Below, in pieces: positions 1 to 9,018 of a stretch of 64,000 nt of DNA. The notes under the pieces were generated by a model. It was not told where the DNA came from, searched no databases, and saw nothing but the letters and a program-made list of their open reading frames with translations. A program made the position numbers and the translations under genes. Where the stretch lies: positions 3,664,120 to 3,728,119 of the forward strand of contig NZ_KZ119600.1 in the NCBI RefSeq assembly GCF_002153425.1, written 5' to 3'. The number at the start of each line of letters is the position of its first letter. Position 1 is the stretch's first letter. The DNA is from Litchfieldia alkalitelluris (GTDB taxonomy: Bacteria > Bacillota > Bacilli > Bacillales > Salisediminibacteriaceae).

Positions 1-129
1 ACTATTTGCTAAAGACCTTCTGCCTATTGGCTGCATGAGGCGAAGAAAGCGTAAAATTCCAAATCGCATCTCCAACACCTCTAAAAGGTCAGGGACTAAT
101 TTCTTTTGTATATCGAGTAACATTCTCAT
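1..129 (-). CDS. cggR: CggR, central glycolytic gene regulator (5' part only)
   Basis: This is the first 43 codons of a minus-strand gene that leaves the window at base 1. The predicted start MRMLLDIQKKLVPDL and the later LRLMQPIGRRSL match the N-terminal helix-turn-helix region of CggR, a SorC/DeoR-type repressor of the gapA glycolytic operon that responds to fructose-1,6-bisphosphate. The ATG at 129 has the RBS AAAGGAG about 10 nt upstream and is preferred over the ATG at 123. A CggR operator lies just upstream, which supports the identity and implies autoregulation. The effector-binding domain is outside the window. Confidence 0.9.
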   Translation of the reverse strand, partial: MRMLLDIQKKLVPDLLEVLEMRFGILRFLRLMQPIGRRSLANS

Positions 130-162
130 GTAGTTAGAACTCCTTTTAACGCTCACTTTCGG

Positions 163-198
163 GACTCTATATGTCCCTCGTAGACATATTATGTCCCA
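163..198 (-). promoter_or_regulatory. CggR operator
   Basis: Read in the cggR direction this is TGGGAC-N6-TGTC-N4-AGGGAC-N6-AGTC. The known B. subtilis operator is CGGGAC-N6-TGTC-N4-CGGGAC-N6-TGTC, so both direct repeats and all three spacings match, with one substitution in each of three half sites. It sits between the likely promoter and the cggR start, the same roadblock position as in B. subtilis. Confidence 0.85.
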
Positions 199-207
199 CT
201 ACGTGCG

Positions 208-287
208 AAAAAAAAGATCATTTCCTTATGTACTATTTTGGAAAAATGTCTTTGTACTTCCAACAACAATTGTACCAAGGAAATGAT
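208..287 (-). terminator. Rho-independent terminator after the glutaredoxin-like gene
   Basis: Minus-strand inverted repeat with arms at 272-286 and 218-233 (TCATTTCCTTGGTAC against GTACATAAGGAAATGA, 14 of 16 paired). It is followed by a run of eight T at 215-208. An inner TTGGAA/TTCCAA pair could extend the fold. It would end transcription from the rpoN side before cggR. Confidence 0.7.
235..263 (-). promoter_or_regulatory. candidate cggR promoter
   Basis: TTGGAA-N17-CAAAAT on the minus strand (4/6 match in each hexamer). It lies inside the loop of the terminator hairpin and upstream of the CggR operator. The position is right for an operator located downstream of the start site, but the hexamers are weak. 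Confidence 0.35.
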
Positions 288-299
288 TGACTGGCAATA

Positions 300-548
300 T
301 TAAGTTGTGAACAATTTGTTGATATTTGTATCAAGGGTTGAAAATGAAAGGATTCCCTCGTCTAATACGTTCCCCTTTTCATCTTCCACTACAGGAATTC
401 TAATTTGATATTCCTCTAGCCAAGCATCATTTGTATAAATGTCCCTCTCAACAATCTCAATTGAGAAGTCCTCCTTAAACATCTTGAGGATCTCCAGTCC
501 TTTATCGCATAGTGGACAACCTTCTTTTGTGTAAAAATAAAGTTTCAC
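300..548 (-). CDS. glutaredoxin-like thioredoxin-fold protein
   Basis: A protein of about 82 residues beginning MKLYFYTKEGCPLCDKG. The CPLC motif after the first beta strand and the later cis-proline-like IRIPVV are typical of the small glutaredoxin/DUF836 family, which carries out thiol-disulfide exchange. The target is unknown. Two GTG starts are possible. GTG 548 has AAAAAGGAAG about 9 nt upstream, whereas GTG 557 touches that RBS, so 548 is preferred. It lies between rpoN and cggR on the same strand and ends in a strong terminator before cggR. Confidence 0.75.
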   Translation of the reverse strand: MKLYFYTKEGCPLCDKGLEILKMFKEDFSIEIVERDIYTNDAWLEEYQIRIPVVEDEKGNVLDEGILSFSTLDTNINKLFTT

Positions 549-648
549 TTCCTGCACTTCCTTTTTAAAAGATAAAACTGACTTACTTGGCTTGGCTTGG
601 TCCCCATTTCTCTAGTTGATGGCTGATCACCAAGCGCTCACTCTATCC

Positions 649-2010
649 TTATTCAACATATCTCTTTCTTTGTGTAGACGATAGTATATGCATTTCTTCA
701 CGATATTTAGCCACGGTTCTTCTAGAAACCTGGATACCATATTTAGCTTTTAAGGCTGTCATAAGTTTTTGATCTGACAGTGGTTTCTGTTTATTTTCCT
801 TATCTACTAATCTCTTTAAATAAATTTTGACCCGTTCTGAAGAAGTATCTTCCCCATCCGAATCACCTACATTTGATTTAAAGAAATATTTTAACTCATA
901 TAGCCCTTTAGGTGTCTGTATATACTTTTTCGTTGTCGCCCTAGAAACAGTTGACTCATGGGCACCGACCATCTCCCCTATCATTTTGAGGGTCATTGGT
1001 CTTAGCTCAGTCGGCCCTTTTTCCAAGAAAGCCTTTTGGTAATCAACAATTGCTTTAGCCACTTTTAAAAGTGTCTCTTGCCTTTGCATAACACTGCGCC
1101 TAATCCACTGAAACTGCTCATATTTTTGCTTCATATATTGACTAACATCAGATTCCCCATTATTCATTAACGCCTTATAACGTGGATTCATCGTCATTTC
1201 AGGCAAATGGTCTTCATTTAGATAAACAATATATTCACCATTCACTTTTTTTACAGTCACATCTGGAACAATATACTTTGCAGGTTCGCGCTGATAGATT
1301 GCCCCTGGCTTCGGATTTAAGGTTTGTATGAAGTCAAAAACGTATTGAACTTCCTGAATATCAACATCTTCTTCCTTTGCAATTCTCTTAAGCTGCTTTT
1401 TTGCCAATAAATCTAAGTGTTTCCTAACTATCTCCTCTGCCAACAAGTCCCTAACTTCTAACTGTTTCAGTTGGAGGAGTAGACATTCTTTTAAGGAAGT
1501 AGCACCAACACCATATGGCTCTAGGCTTTGAAGAATTTTTAACGCTTCCTCTACACTCTCTTGTGGCTCCTTAATCTCTTCTGCAACTTCTTGAGACGTT
1601 GACTTTAAGTATCCATTTTCATCGACATTTAGGGCTAAGTAAGTCAAGATCCTTTTCATTAGGGGATCCAGGTGAAGAAAACGAATTTGGTTTAAAAGAA
1701 CGTCTTGCAACCCTTCCTCTGAACGACTTAATTGCTCTACTAAGGAATCATTTTCATCCATGTCAAGAGGTTCAGAAGTTCCAGCACGCGTTTTCCTATA
1801 TCCATAATCAAAGTCATATTTTTCTCTAGCAATCTCTTCTTTTATTATATTATCATTTAATTCCATCAATGGATTCTCTAACTGTTGCTCATGTAAGTAT
1901 TGCTTTAGGTCCAAAACTGAATATTGTAATATCGTAATTGCTTGTCGGAGTTCGTTCGTCATTACAAGTTTCATTGACTGTTGTTGAAACAAGCCATATT
2001 CCATATTCAT
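649..2010 (-). CDS. rpoN: RNA polymerase sigma-54 factor
   Basis: Sigma-54 (SigL), which directs RNA polymerase to -24/-12 promoters with AAA+ activators. The Gln-rich activator-interaction region is at the N terminus (MNMEYGLFQQQSMKLVMTNE), a core-binding region occupies the middle, and the RpoN box RRTVAKYREEM lies close to the C-terminal KRY. The longer reading from 2034 is rejected because AGGAGG sits 9 nt before the ATG at 2010, giving 453 residues, near the usual length. In B. subtilis sigL serves levanase, arginine and acetoin catabolism. Its targets here cannot be judged from the window. Confidence 0.95.
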   Translation of the reverse strand: MNMEYGLFQQQSMKLVMTNELRQAITILQYSVLDLKQYLHEQQLENPLMELNDNIIKEEIAREKYDFDYGYRKTRAGTSEPLDMDENDSLVEQLSRSEEGLQDVLLNQIRFLHLDPLMKRILTYLALNVDENGYLKSTSQEVAEEIKEPQESVEEALKILQSLEPYGVGATSLKECLLLQLKQLEVRDLLAEEIVRKHLDLLAKKQLKRIAKEEDVDIQEVQYVFDFIQTLNPKPGAIYQREPAKYIVPDVTVKKVNGEYIVYLNEDHLPEMTMNPRYKALMNNGESDVSQYMKQKYEQFQWIRRSVMQRQETLLKVAKAIVDYQKAFLEKGPTELRPMTLKMIGEMVGAHESTVSRATTKKYIQTPKGLYELKYFFKSNVGDSDGEDTSSERVKIYLKRLVDKENKQKPLSDQKLMTALKAKYGIQVSRRTVAKYREEMHILSSTQRKRYVE

Positions 2011-2358
2011 AAAGGCCTTCCTCCTCATGATCATTATACATGATAAAGTTTTCTAAAGTACGGACTCCGTCAGATTTTCTTACTCCATCATATCACATAA
2101 AAGTAAGCGCTTTCTTTAATAAACCCTTTCGAAATGTTAAAAATACATTACGGTCTCAATCCTCACCCAGTCACATAAAAATATAGAGAGAAATTCCATG
2201 ATTGAGCCCTATTCTTGTTTGAAATTCATAGAAATCGGTTATGATGGAAAGTGTTGGTCGTATTATACATATACTACATAAGGATATTATCCATAACGGT
2301 TTTATAGAAATTTCTTCGAGGAATGTGGAAAATTCTATATGTAAAATGAGCCATTTGA
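2011..2358. other. intergenic region between divergent rpoN and clpP
   Basis: Besides the clpP promoter and CtsR box at its right end, only the rpoN RBS (AGGAGG near 2020-2025) can be pointed to. A short minus-strand ORF at 2171-2428 overlaps the clpP control region, has no RBS and is not considered real. Confidence 0.5.
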
Positions 2359-2376
2359 TTTGACCTTCATTGACCT
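2359..2376 (-). promoter_or_regulatory. CtsR operator of clpP
   Basis: On the minus strand this reads AGGTCAAT-GA-AGGTCAAA, the tandem GGTCAAA heptads spaced by three bases that define CtsR boxes (consensus GGTCAAA-NAN-GGTCAAA). It covers the -35 element of the clpP promoter, so CtsR binding should block polymerase. Heat-shock induction of clpP is inferred from known CtsR regulation. Confidence 0.85.
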
Positions 2377-2389
2377 TTAGAGGTATGAT
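2360..2389 (+). promoter_or_regulatory. clpP sigma-A promoter
   Basis: TTGACC-N18-TATGAT on the plus strand, about 70 nt upstream of the clpP start, overlapping the CtsR box. Confidence 0.75.
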
Positions 2390-2461
2390 ATCCATGTAAG
2401 ATACCATAGGAAAATACACATAACACATATTTTGATGAAGAGGAAAAGGAGGAGTAACGAA

Positions 2462-3049
2462 ATGAATTTAGTCCCAACGGTAATTGAACAAACAAATCGT
2501 GGTGAGCGCGCTTACGATATTTACTCACGTTTATTAAAAGATCGTATCATCATGCTAGGATCTGGTATCGATGATAATGTTGCTAATTCAGTCGTAGCTC
2601 AGTTATTATTTTTAGCCGCAGATGACCCGGAAAAGGATATCTCCCTATATATTAATAGCCCAGGAGGTTCTATCACAGCTGGGATGGCAATCTTTGACAC
2701 AATGCAATTTATCCAACCAAAGGTACAAACAATTTGTATTGGTATGGCTGCTTCCATGGGAGCTTTCCTACTTGCTGCTGGTGAGCCTGGTAAACGTTTT
2801 GCCCTACCAAACAGTGAAGTAATGATCCATCAACCTTTAGGTGGTACACAAGGTCAAGCTTCTGATATTGAAATTCATGCTAAGCGAATCATTCAAATGC
2901 GTGAAAAGCTAAATGAAATTCTATCAGAGCGTACTGGCCAACCTATTGAAGTTATCCAGCGTGACACAGACCGTGATAACTTCATGAGTGCTGAAGAAGC
3001 ACAAAAGTACGGTTTAATTGATAAAGTGATGGAAAAGAAACCTGAATAA
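2462..3049 (+). CDS. clpP: ATP-dependent Clp protease proteolytic subunit
   Basis: ClpP serine protease of 195 residues, which forms the tetradecameric barrel that degrades substrates fed by ClpC, ClpX or ClpE. The catalytic triad is visible as Ser98 (GMAASMG), His123 (MIHQP) and Asp172 (DRDNF). The start at 2462 has AAAGGAGG 9 nt upstream. A longer reading from a TTG at 2432 only adds a basic leader and removes the RBS. It is the only large plus-strand gene in the first 49 kb, is monocistronic, and has its own CtsR-repressed promoter and terminator. Confidence 0.97.
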   Translation: MNLVPTVIEQTNRGERAYDIYSRLLKDRIIMLGSGIDDNVANSVVAQLLFLAADDPEKDISLYINSPGGSITAGMAIFDTMQFIQPKVQTICIGMAASMGAFLLAAGEPGKRFALPNSEVMIHQPLGGTQGQASDIEIHAKRIIQMREKLNEILSERTGQPIEVIQRDTDRDNFMSAEEAQKYGLIDKVMEKKPE

Positions 3050-3070
3050 AAATGATTTAAGAGTGCGAAT

Positions 3071-3098
3071 GCCCCAAATTGATTTTGGGGCATTTTTT
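3071..3098 (+). terminator. clpP terminator
   Basis: GCCCCAAAA/TTTTGGGGC-type stem (GCCCCAAAT...ATTTTGGGGC) followed by ATTTTTTT, 20 nt after the clpP stop. Confidence 0.9.
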
Positions 3099-3221
3099 TA
3101 ATTCTCGTTTGTCTTGTCGTTTTAATTTGGTTCTGTAACTATTAGTGCCTGCGTATCGCGTACTCCACTCCCTAGCATAGGGGGATTAAAATCGGTATAT
3201 TTTACCAGAGTTGTGAAGTTG

Positions 3222-3429
3222 GCGTGAACAACACCGAATCTGGCGCGTAGAACTGCAAAACCCGCGCGTAAGCCTCCAAAATCGGCGCGTAGAACCACAA
3301 AATCCGGTTCAAAATGTGAAAATGGCGTGAACAACACCGATTCTGGCGCGTAGAACAGCGAAAACCGTGCGTAAAACCGCAAAATCCGCGCGTAAAACCG
3401 CAAAGTCCGCGCGTAGACCCCCACTCCGC
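3222..3429. repeat. 21-bp tandem array (array D)
   Basis: About ten units of 21 bp with a consensus near GCGCGTAGAACCGCAAAATC plus C. Nine units are exactly 21 bp and one (3306-3324) is 19 bp. A higher-order copy is visible: the unit beginning GCGTGAACAACACCGA at 3222 recurs at 3325. The array lies between the converging clpP and crh genes and is more GC-rich than its surroundings. Several short minus-strand ORFs cross it and read as 7-residue repeats (FYARILR-like). They have no convincing RBS and are treated as a by-product of the repeat. Confidence 0.8.
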
Positions 3430-3472
3430 CCGCAGATCGCACCCCCCCGCGCACCGACGAAACAAAAAGAAA

Positions 3473-3523
3473 CAAAAAAATGTTCAAAGAAGGTCAATTT
3501 CCTAACCTCTTTGAACATTTTAT
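3473..3523 (-). terminator. crh terminator
   Basis: Minus-strand hairpin with arms AAATGTTCAAAGA and TCTTTGAACATTT around an imperfect inner pairing, followed by TTTTTTTG. It starts immediately after the crh stop codon. Confidence 0.85.
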
Positions 3524-3781
3524 TTACGATTCATCTTCTATAAATGCTGCTAAAGCTTCTAAAGCTGCTTCTTCATCACTACCATCAGTAGATAATGTTA
3601 CTTTAGTATTAGTGCTAATTGCAAGACTCATAATCCCCATAATACTTTTTGCATTGACCTTTTTTCCGTCTTTTTCAATAAAGATGTCTGCATTAAAGCG
3701 ATTTGCCTCTTGTACAAACATCGCTGCAGGTCTCGCTTGTAGACCAGCTTTTCTTTTTACAACTAATTCTTTTTCCTTCAT
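3524..3781 (-). CDS. crh: Crh, catabolite-repression HPr-like protein
   Basis: HPr paralogue of 85 residues. Residue 15 is Gln (AGLQARPAA) instead of the His phosphorylated by enzyme I, while Ser46 (NAKSIMG) is kept. It therefore cannot carry PTS phosphate and acts as a CcpA co-repressor after HprK phosphorylates Ser46. The start at 3781 has GGGAGG 7 nt upstream, and seven extra N-terminal codons are rejected. It is the last gene of the yvcI-rapZ-yvcK-whiA-crh run, as in B. subtilis, and hprK is also in this window. Confidence 0.95.
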   Translation of the reverse strand: MKEKELVVKRKAGLQARPAAMFVQEANRFNADIFIEKDGKKVNAKSIMGIMSLAISTNTKVTLSTDGSDEEAALEALAAFIEDES

Positions 3782-3851
3782 TTTAATTCCTCCCAATCCC
3801 ATTTATTTAGCTTCAAAGCGCTTCCAATTAAAAGGTAAAATTTTCAGGAGC

Positions 3852-4793
3852 TTATAAACTCTCTCCTGAACGTAATTTATTTGCAAACTCATCGATTTTT
3901 CTTAATCGGTGATTAATTCCTGATTTACTTACCTTGCCGCTTGGCACCATTTCCCCAAGCTCCTTCAAGGAGACGTCTTGATGCTCCATTCTTAATTCAG
4001 CTATTTCCCTAAGTTTGTCTGGTAAAACATCTAATCCTACTTGTTCTTTAATAAATCTGATATTTTCCATTTGTCTTAAGGCAGCACCGACTGTTTTATT
4101 TAAGTTAGCTGTTTCACAGTTAACTAAACGATTTACGGAATTACGCATATCTTTCATGATACGAACATCTTCAAATCGCAGTAGTGCCTGGTGTGCACCA
4201 ATAACGTTCAACAATTCACTAATTTTTTCCCCTTCTTTTAAGTAGAGGATGAAACCTTTTTTTCGCTCAAGCATTTTTGCATTGAGGTTGAAATAATTCA
4301 TTAGTTCACATAAGGAACGATTATGCTCTTCATAAAACGAGAATATCTCCAGATGGTATGAAGAAGTCTCAGGGTGATTGACGGAGCCTCCAGCTAAAAA
4401 TGCACCACGTAAGTAAGCGCGTTTGCAGCATTCTTTTTCGATCAATTCCTCTGATATCTCTCTCGTAAACGAAAAAGTAGCATCAACAATCTTCAAGCCC
4501 TCTAACATGAAGCGGGCATCCTTCATAATGCGAACAACATAGACATTATTCTTTTTCAACCGCATTTTTTTCCTAACAAGGAGTTCCACATGTACTTGAT
4601 AAAGCGTCTTAATCAACGTATATATACGTCTGGCAATTGCCGCATTTTCCGTTTGAATATCAAGTGTAATTTGCATATTCCGAATGGATATGGAACCATT
4701 CATCCGGATTAACGCAGCAAGCTCTGCTTTAGCACAGCACTCCTCAACTTCCAATTGCGTTAGCTCTTTCTTTGTCATGGAAGCAAATGACAT
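3852..4793 (-). CDS. whiA: WhiA, DNA-binding cell-division/sporulation factor
   Basis: About 313 residues starting [16 protein letters not shown]. The N-terminal half is the degenerate LAGLIDADG homing-endonuclease-like fold ([39 protein letters not shown]). The C-terminal part has a helix-turn-helix ([10 protein letters not shown]...[11 protein letters not shown]). WhiA binds DNA and affects chromosome segregation and Z-ring formation in Bacillus. The start is set by family alignment and a GGGGGT RBS 7 nt upstream. It lies 57 nt after yvcK in the same operon. Confidence 0.95.
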   Translation of the reverse strand: MSFASMTKKELTQLEVEECCAKAELAALIRMNGSISIRNMQITLDIQTENAAIARRIYTLIKTLYQVHVELLVRKKMRLKKNNVYVVRIMKDARFMLEGLKIVDATFSFTREISEELIEKECCKRAYLRGAFLAGGSVNHPETSSYHLEIFSFYEEHNRSLCELMNYFNLNAKMLERKKGFILYLKEGEKISELLNVIGAHQALLRFEDVRIMKDMRNSVNRLVNCETANLNKTVGAALRQMENIRFIKEQVGLDVLPDKLREIAELRMEHQDVSLKELGEMVPSGKVSKSGINHRLRKIDEFANKLRSGESL

Positions 4794-4850
4794 CTGCCAT
4801 ACCCCCATTATTCATATTAAACCAATCAAGTATAGTAATATTAAATAGTA

Positions 4851-5795
4851 CTATAACATGGATAAGAGTCTTTGTGATAATTTTATTGCATCATGGCGCA
4901 ATAAATAATTATCAAAATATAATAAATCATCTGAGATGATGTCTAACCCTAGTTTCTGTAATCCATCATAATCCACTTCTACTTGTTTAGCACCTTGACC
5001 AGCATATCTCTGAGCATATGAAAAAGGAATGTTTTGCCCATTTACAAGAATAGAGTGAATAATGTTTTCCCCAATATGTTCGTAAATGGCCTGTACATGG
5101 TCAGACGCTTTAAATTCGTCTGTTTCCCCAGGCTGCGTCATGACATTACATATATAAACCTTAGTAGCTGTTGATTTCATAATGACATCTGCTATTCCTG
5201 GGACAAGTAAATTAGGAATGATGCTCGTATAAAGACTTCCAGGTCCAAGTACAATTAAATCTGCTTTTTCCAAAGCAATTAATGTTTCTTGTAACGGCTC
5301 TGGATTGTTAGGCTCGAGAAAGACTCGTTTTACCTTCTTGCCTGCTAGTGGAATATTAGATTCACCTTCCACAAACGTTCCATCTTCTAGCTCTGCGTGG
5401 AGGATGATCTCCTCGTTTGCTGCTGGTAGTACTTTCCCTTTTACATTTAAAACTCTGCTTATTTCTTGGACACCACGGGCGAAGTCACCAGTAATGGAAG
5501 TCATTCCCGCTAATAATAAATTCCCCAACGAATGTCCACTTAATCCATTCCCGTTTTCAAAACGATGTTGAAACAGTTCTTCCACAAGGGGCTCCACTTC
5601 AGCAAGAGCTACAAGAACGTTTCTCACATCTCCTGGAGGTGGAATGCGTAATTCCTTTCGTAGCCTTCCAGAGCTTCCACCGTCATCAGCTACTGTTACA
5701 ATAGCAGTAATATCTACAGGAAAGGTTTTGAGCCCTTTCAATAGTACAGAAAGGCCCGTACCGCCACCTATTACTACAATATTTGCCTTTTTCAC
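4851..5795 (-). CDS. yvcK: GlmR/YvcK, UDP-sugar-binding regulator of cell-wall precursor flux
   Basis: CofD-like protein of 314 residues. The N-terminal dinucleotide-type fold [15 protein letters not shown], then [17 protein letters not shown] and [11 protein letters not shown], are the family hallmarks. In B. subtilis GlmR binds UDP-GlcNAc and stimulates GlmS, supporting growth on gluconeogenic carbon. It starts with GTG at 5795, overlapping the rapZ stop by 4 nt, so translation is probably coupled. No anomaly was seen. Confidence 0.93.
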   Translation of the reverse strand: MKKANIVVIGGGTGLSVLLKGLKTFPVDITAIVTVADDGGSSGRLRKELRIPPPGDVRNVLVALAEVEPLVEELFQHRFENGNGLSGHSLGNLLLAGMTSITGDFARGVQEISRVLNVKGKVLPAANEEIILHAELEDGTFVEGESNIPLAGKKVKRVFLEPNNPEPLQETLIALEKADLIVLGPGSLYTSIIPNLLVPGIADVIMKSTATKVYICNVMTQPGETDEFKASDHVQAIYEHIGENIIHSILVNGQNIPFSYAQRYAGQGAKQVEVDYDGLQKLGLDIISDDLLYFDNYLLRHDAIKLSQRLLSML

Positions 5796-6691
5796 CCTTC
5801 TAGCTTTCCTTTCTCTACATCACGGTGCGAGACAAATGTATGATAACCCTCATCACCAAGCGTTTTTTTGAAAAACTCTGCTAACGTTACTGAACGATGT
5901 TTTCCACCTGTACAGCCGATTGCAATCACTAGCTGGCGTTTTCCTTCACGCTTGTAGTGTGGAAGCATATAAGTCAGTAAATCCTGCAACTTTTCTATAA
6001 ATTGCTTTGTCTCTGACCATTTCAGTACATAATCGTATACTTCTTGATCCAACCCAGTCTTTGGCCTCATGTGATCTATATAATGTGGATTAGGTAAGAA
6101 TCTCACATCAAAAACTAAATCTGCATCAATAGGAACACCATGCTTAAAACCAAAGGATAGTAACTGAACATTAAATACTTGCTTCTCCGTTAAGGAAAAA
6201 CGCTGTAATATTCGTTCTCTCAATTGAGTTGGCTTTAAATCACTCGTATCAATAATCATCTGCGCTTGCCCTTTTAGCTCATCTAAGAGTTCACGCTCTG
6301 CCTTAATGCCCTCTAATAGAGTTCCGCCTGCAGACAGGGGGTGTGATCTACGGGTTTCTTTATACCGCCTGACTAAGACACTATCCCTTGAATCTAAAAA
6401 GACGATTTGGGGTGTAACTTTGGATTCTGTACCAATCGTATCTATCGCACTAAACAATTGATCGAAGAATTCGCGGCCCCTTAAGTCAATAACAAGGGCA
6501 ACTCGCTGCATTTTCCCGCCAGAACCTTCCACCAAATCTATAAATTTAGGAATGAGGGCTGGTGGTAAATTATCTACGCAAAAATACCCCATATCTTCGA
6601 AGCTTTGAACGGCAACTGTTTTTCCTGCTCCTGACATACCAGTGATGATCACAAGCTCTAAATCATGTGCAAACCTTTTTTCCTCTTCCAC
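5792..6691 (-). CDS. rapZ: RapZ/YvcJ, P-loop nucleotide-binding protein
   Basis: P-loop ATPase/GTPase of about 299 residues with Walker A GMSGAGKT near the N terminus and a conserved C-terminal domain ([18 protein letters not shown]). The E. coli homologue adapts the sRNA GlmZ to RNase E; the B. subtilis YvcJ binds nucleotides and affects competence. Several starts are possible. GTG at 6691 has AAAGGTGG 8 nt upstream and gives the usual length, whereas GTG 6703 would overlap that RBS. Its stop overlaps the yvcK start. Confidence 0.92.
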   Translation of the reverse strand: MEEEKRFAHDLELVIITGMSGAGKTVAVQSFEDMGYFCVDNLPPALIPKFIDLVEGSGGKMQRVALVIDLRGREFFDQLFSAIDTIGTESKVTPQIVFLDSRDSVLVRRYKETRRSHPLSAGGTLLEGIKAERELLDELKGQAQMIIDTSDLKPTQLRERILQRFSLTEKQVFNVQLLSFGFKHGVPIDADLVFDVRFLPNPHYIDHMRPKTGLDQEVYDYVLKWSETKQFIEKLQDLLTYMLPHYKREGKRQLVIAIGCTGGKHRSVTLAEFFKKTLGDEGYHTFVSHRDVEKGKLEG

Positions 6692-6714
6692 TTGGATCCC
6701 CACCTTTAAGTTAA

Positions 6715-7221
6715 TTATTTCTTAGTCCTATTTTCCAAAGTGATCTTGCCATTTACATCAAGACGGTAGGATAAAAGTTTAAAATCCTTCGTATAGGTAA
6801 AGTTCCCATACATCATTCCATCTCCATTTAAAACATGATCGAAAATATAATAGTCTCCAGGTGCCATTGGCAATTCCATCACCTTTAAGATTGGCTGCCA
6901 TGCTAACTTTCCTTCTGGTGACTCTTCTAGTAAATCACCTTGATATTCTGATGTATGAAATGTAAACATCATCCACTCATTGATGATTTTTCCATCTTCT
7001 TCGATGATTATAGTAAAAATCCCCCTAAGGTTTGGATCTTTTATGAAGTAACCTGTCTCTTCCCAATATTCCCGTTTTACACTTTCCCTGATTGTTTCTC
7101 CAAGCTCCATTTTACCGCCTGGTGCAACCCACCAACCTCGCCTCGGTTTCTGGAGTGTTAATACTTCATTCGTTTCGTTGTTTGTCAAAATGCAATTCGT
7201 TACACGTTGCAATTTGTTCAC
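6715..7221 (-). CDS. yvcI: YvcI-like Nudix hydrolase
   Basis: Nudix protein of 168 residues. The Nudix box is visible as GKMELGE...REYWEETGY, which binds Mg2+ and the diphosphate. The start LQRVTNCIL and the [11 protein letters not shown] segment match B. subtilis YvcI. The substrate is unknown; family members hydrolyse nucleoside-diphosphate derivatives. The GTG at 7221 matches the family N terminus, but the RBS AGGTG better suits a TTG at 7212, so the start is uncertain by three codons. It appears to be the first gene of the rapZ-yvcK-whiA-crh operon. Confidence 0.88.
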   Translation of the reverse strand: MNKLQRVTNCILTNNETNEVLTLQKPRRGWWVAPGGKMELGETIRESVKREYWEETGYFIKDPNLRGIFTIIIEEDGKIINEWMMFTFHTSEYQGDLLEESPEGKLAWQPILKVMELPMAPGDYYIFDHVLNGDGMMYGNFTYTKDFKLLSYRLDVNGKITLENRTKK

Positions 7222-7373
7222 CTCATATACAGGGTCAAATCAATTTATCATATCCAATTGTAAAGACAGATATTATAACAGTATTCTTAATAATTATACT
7301 ACATCTTTTTAAGTAAGCCCAAACATAATTGGCTATTTCACATAGTAAATGATACCGTTTACTATTATTTTTT

Positions 7374-7408
7374 CCAAAAAAAAGGGCGCAAGCACATCTG
7401 CTTACGCA
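7374..7408 (-). terminator. orphan minus-strand terminator
   Basis: GCGTAAGCA-GATG-TGCTTGCGC stem followed by CCTTTTTTTT on the minus strand. It lies 250 nt beyond the trxB terminator, so it may end a separate small transcript. Confidence 0.75.
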
Positions 7409-7652
7409 AAAACGATATATAAAAAAAGGGGGTCAATTACTAATTCTATAATAACGAATCTTTGTTTCATCTATGTTACAGAAGGGTTAAGCCACAATTA
7501 CTTTTTATGAATATTTGAAGAATTTTGTAAAGAAAGGCAATTCACATAGATCCGACTCGTAAATTTCGTTCGATCTTAACTGGTACAGATTAAGACAAGT
7601 ATATAGAACAGTAAAGTTTACCGTTGAAATGAGAAAAAAAATTATTATAATG
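7409..7652. other. non-coding interval between two terminators
   Basis: No ORF with an RBS on either strand. On the minus strand it ends in a C-rich, probably unpaired stretch (GACCCCCTTTTTTT) just before the orphan terminator, an arrangement seen in C-rich regulatory RNAs. No convincing promoter was found. Confidence 0.3.
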
Positions 7653-7688
7653 AAAAACTGCAGAACCCACTTTTATAGTTCTGCAGTT
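7653..7688 (-). terminator. trxB terminator
   Basis: AACTGCAGAAC and GTTCTGCAGTT form a perfect 11-bp stem with an 11-nt loop, followed by TTTC and further T-rich sequence. It starts 16 nt after the trxB stop. Confidence 0.88.
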
Positions 7689-7703
7689 CATCATATTTAA
7701 CAT

Positions 7704-8681
<978 letters not shown>

Positions 8682-8750
8682 CTATATCTATTGTTTTCAT
8701 CTTAAGTCTATCCTATGAAAAATTAGTTCCGAAGTCCAAAACTCTGCTCA

Positions 8751-8935
8751 CAAATCACTGTTACAAATTTGTGTCTCCTCCTCCCCGCAGGTGCAAAGCA
8801 TCGAGGAGGCTCACCAGCCGCCCACGGCAAAGAAGACACTGTGATCCTTAGTTATGAGCAGATGTCGCCCTTGTACATTGCGTGAAAGCGAGTAGCGTGT
8901 AGCGAATTCAATTACATTACAGCAATACTCATGGT
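8751..8935. repeat. GC-richer intergenic element, possibly dispersed
   Basis: A stretch unlike the AT-rich flanks, containing an internal CCTCCTC...GAGGAGG inverted repeat and a GAGCAGATGTCGCCC tail. From general familiarity it resembles extragenic elements found in many copies in Bacillaceae, but there is no second copy here to prove it. No ORF with an RBS lies in it. The rest of 8655-9018 shows nothing identifiable. Confidence 0.35.
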
Positions 8936-9018
8936 AGCAAAATAGCAAAATAAAAGGAAAGAATTAGATAACTATTCTCTCCTTCTTTCGTACATATTAT
9001 TTGCTTATCCGTTTCCCG

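Noticed and set aside
2171-2428. 85-codon minus-strand ORF between rpoN and clpP
   Set aside because: It covers the CtsR box and clpP promoter and has no RBS.
3122-3518. Short minus-strand ORFs over array D
   Set aside because: They read 7-residue repeats in several frames, lack an RBS and overlap the crh terminator.
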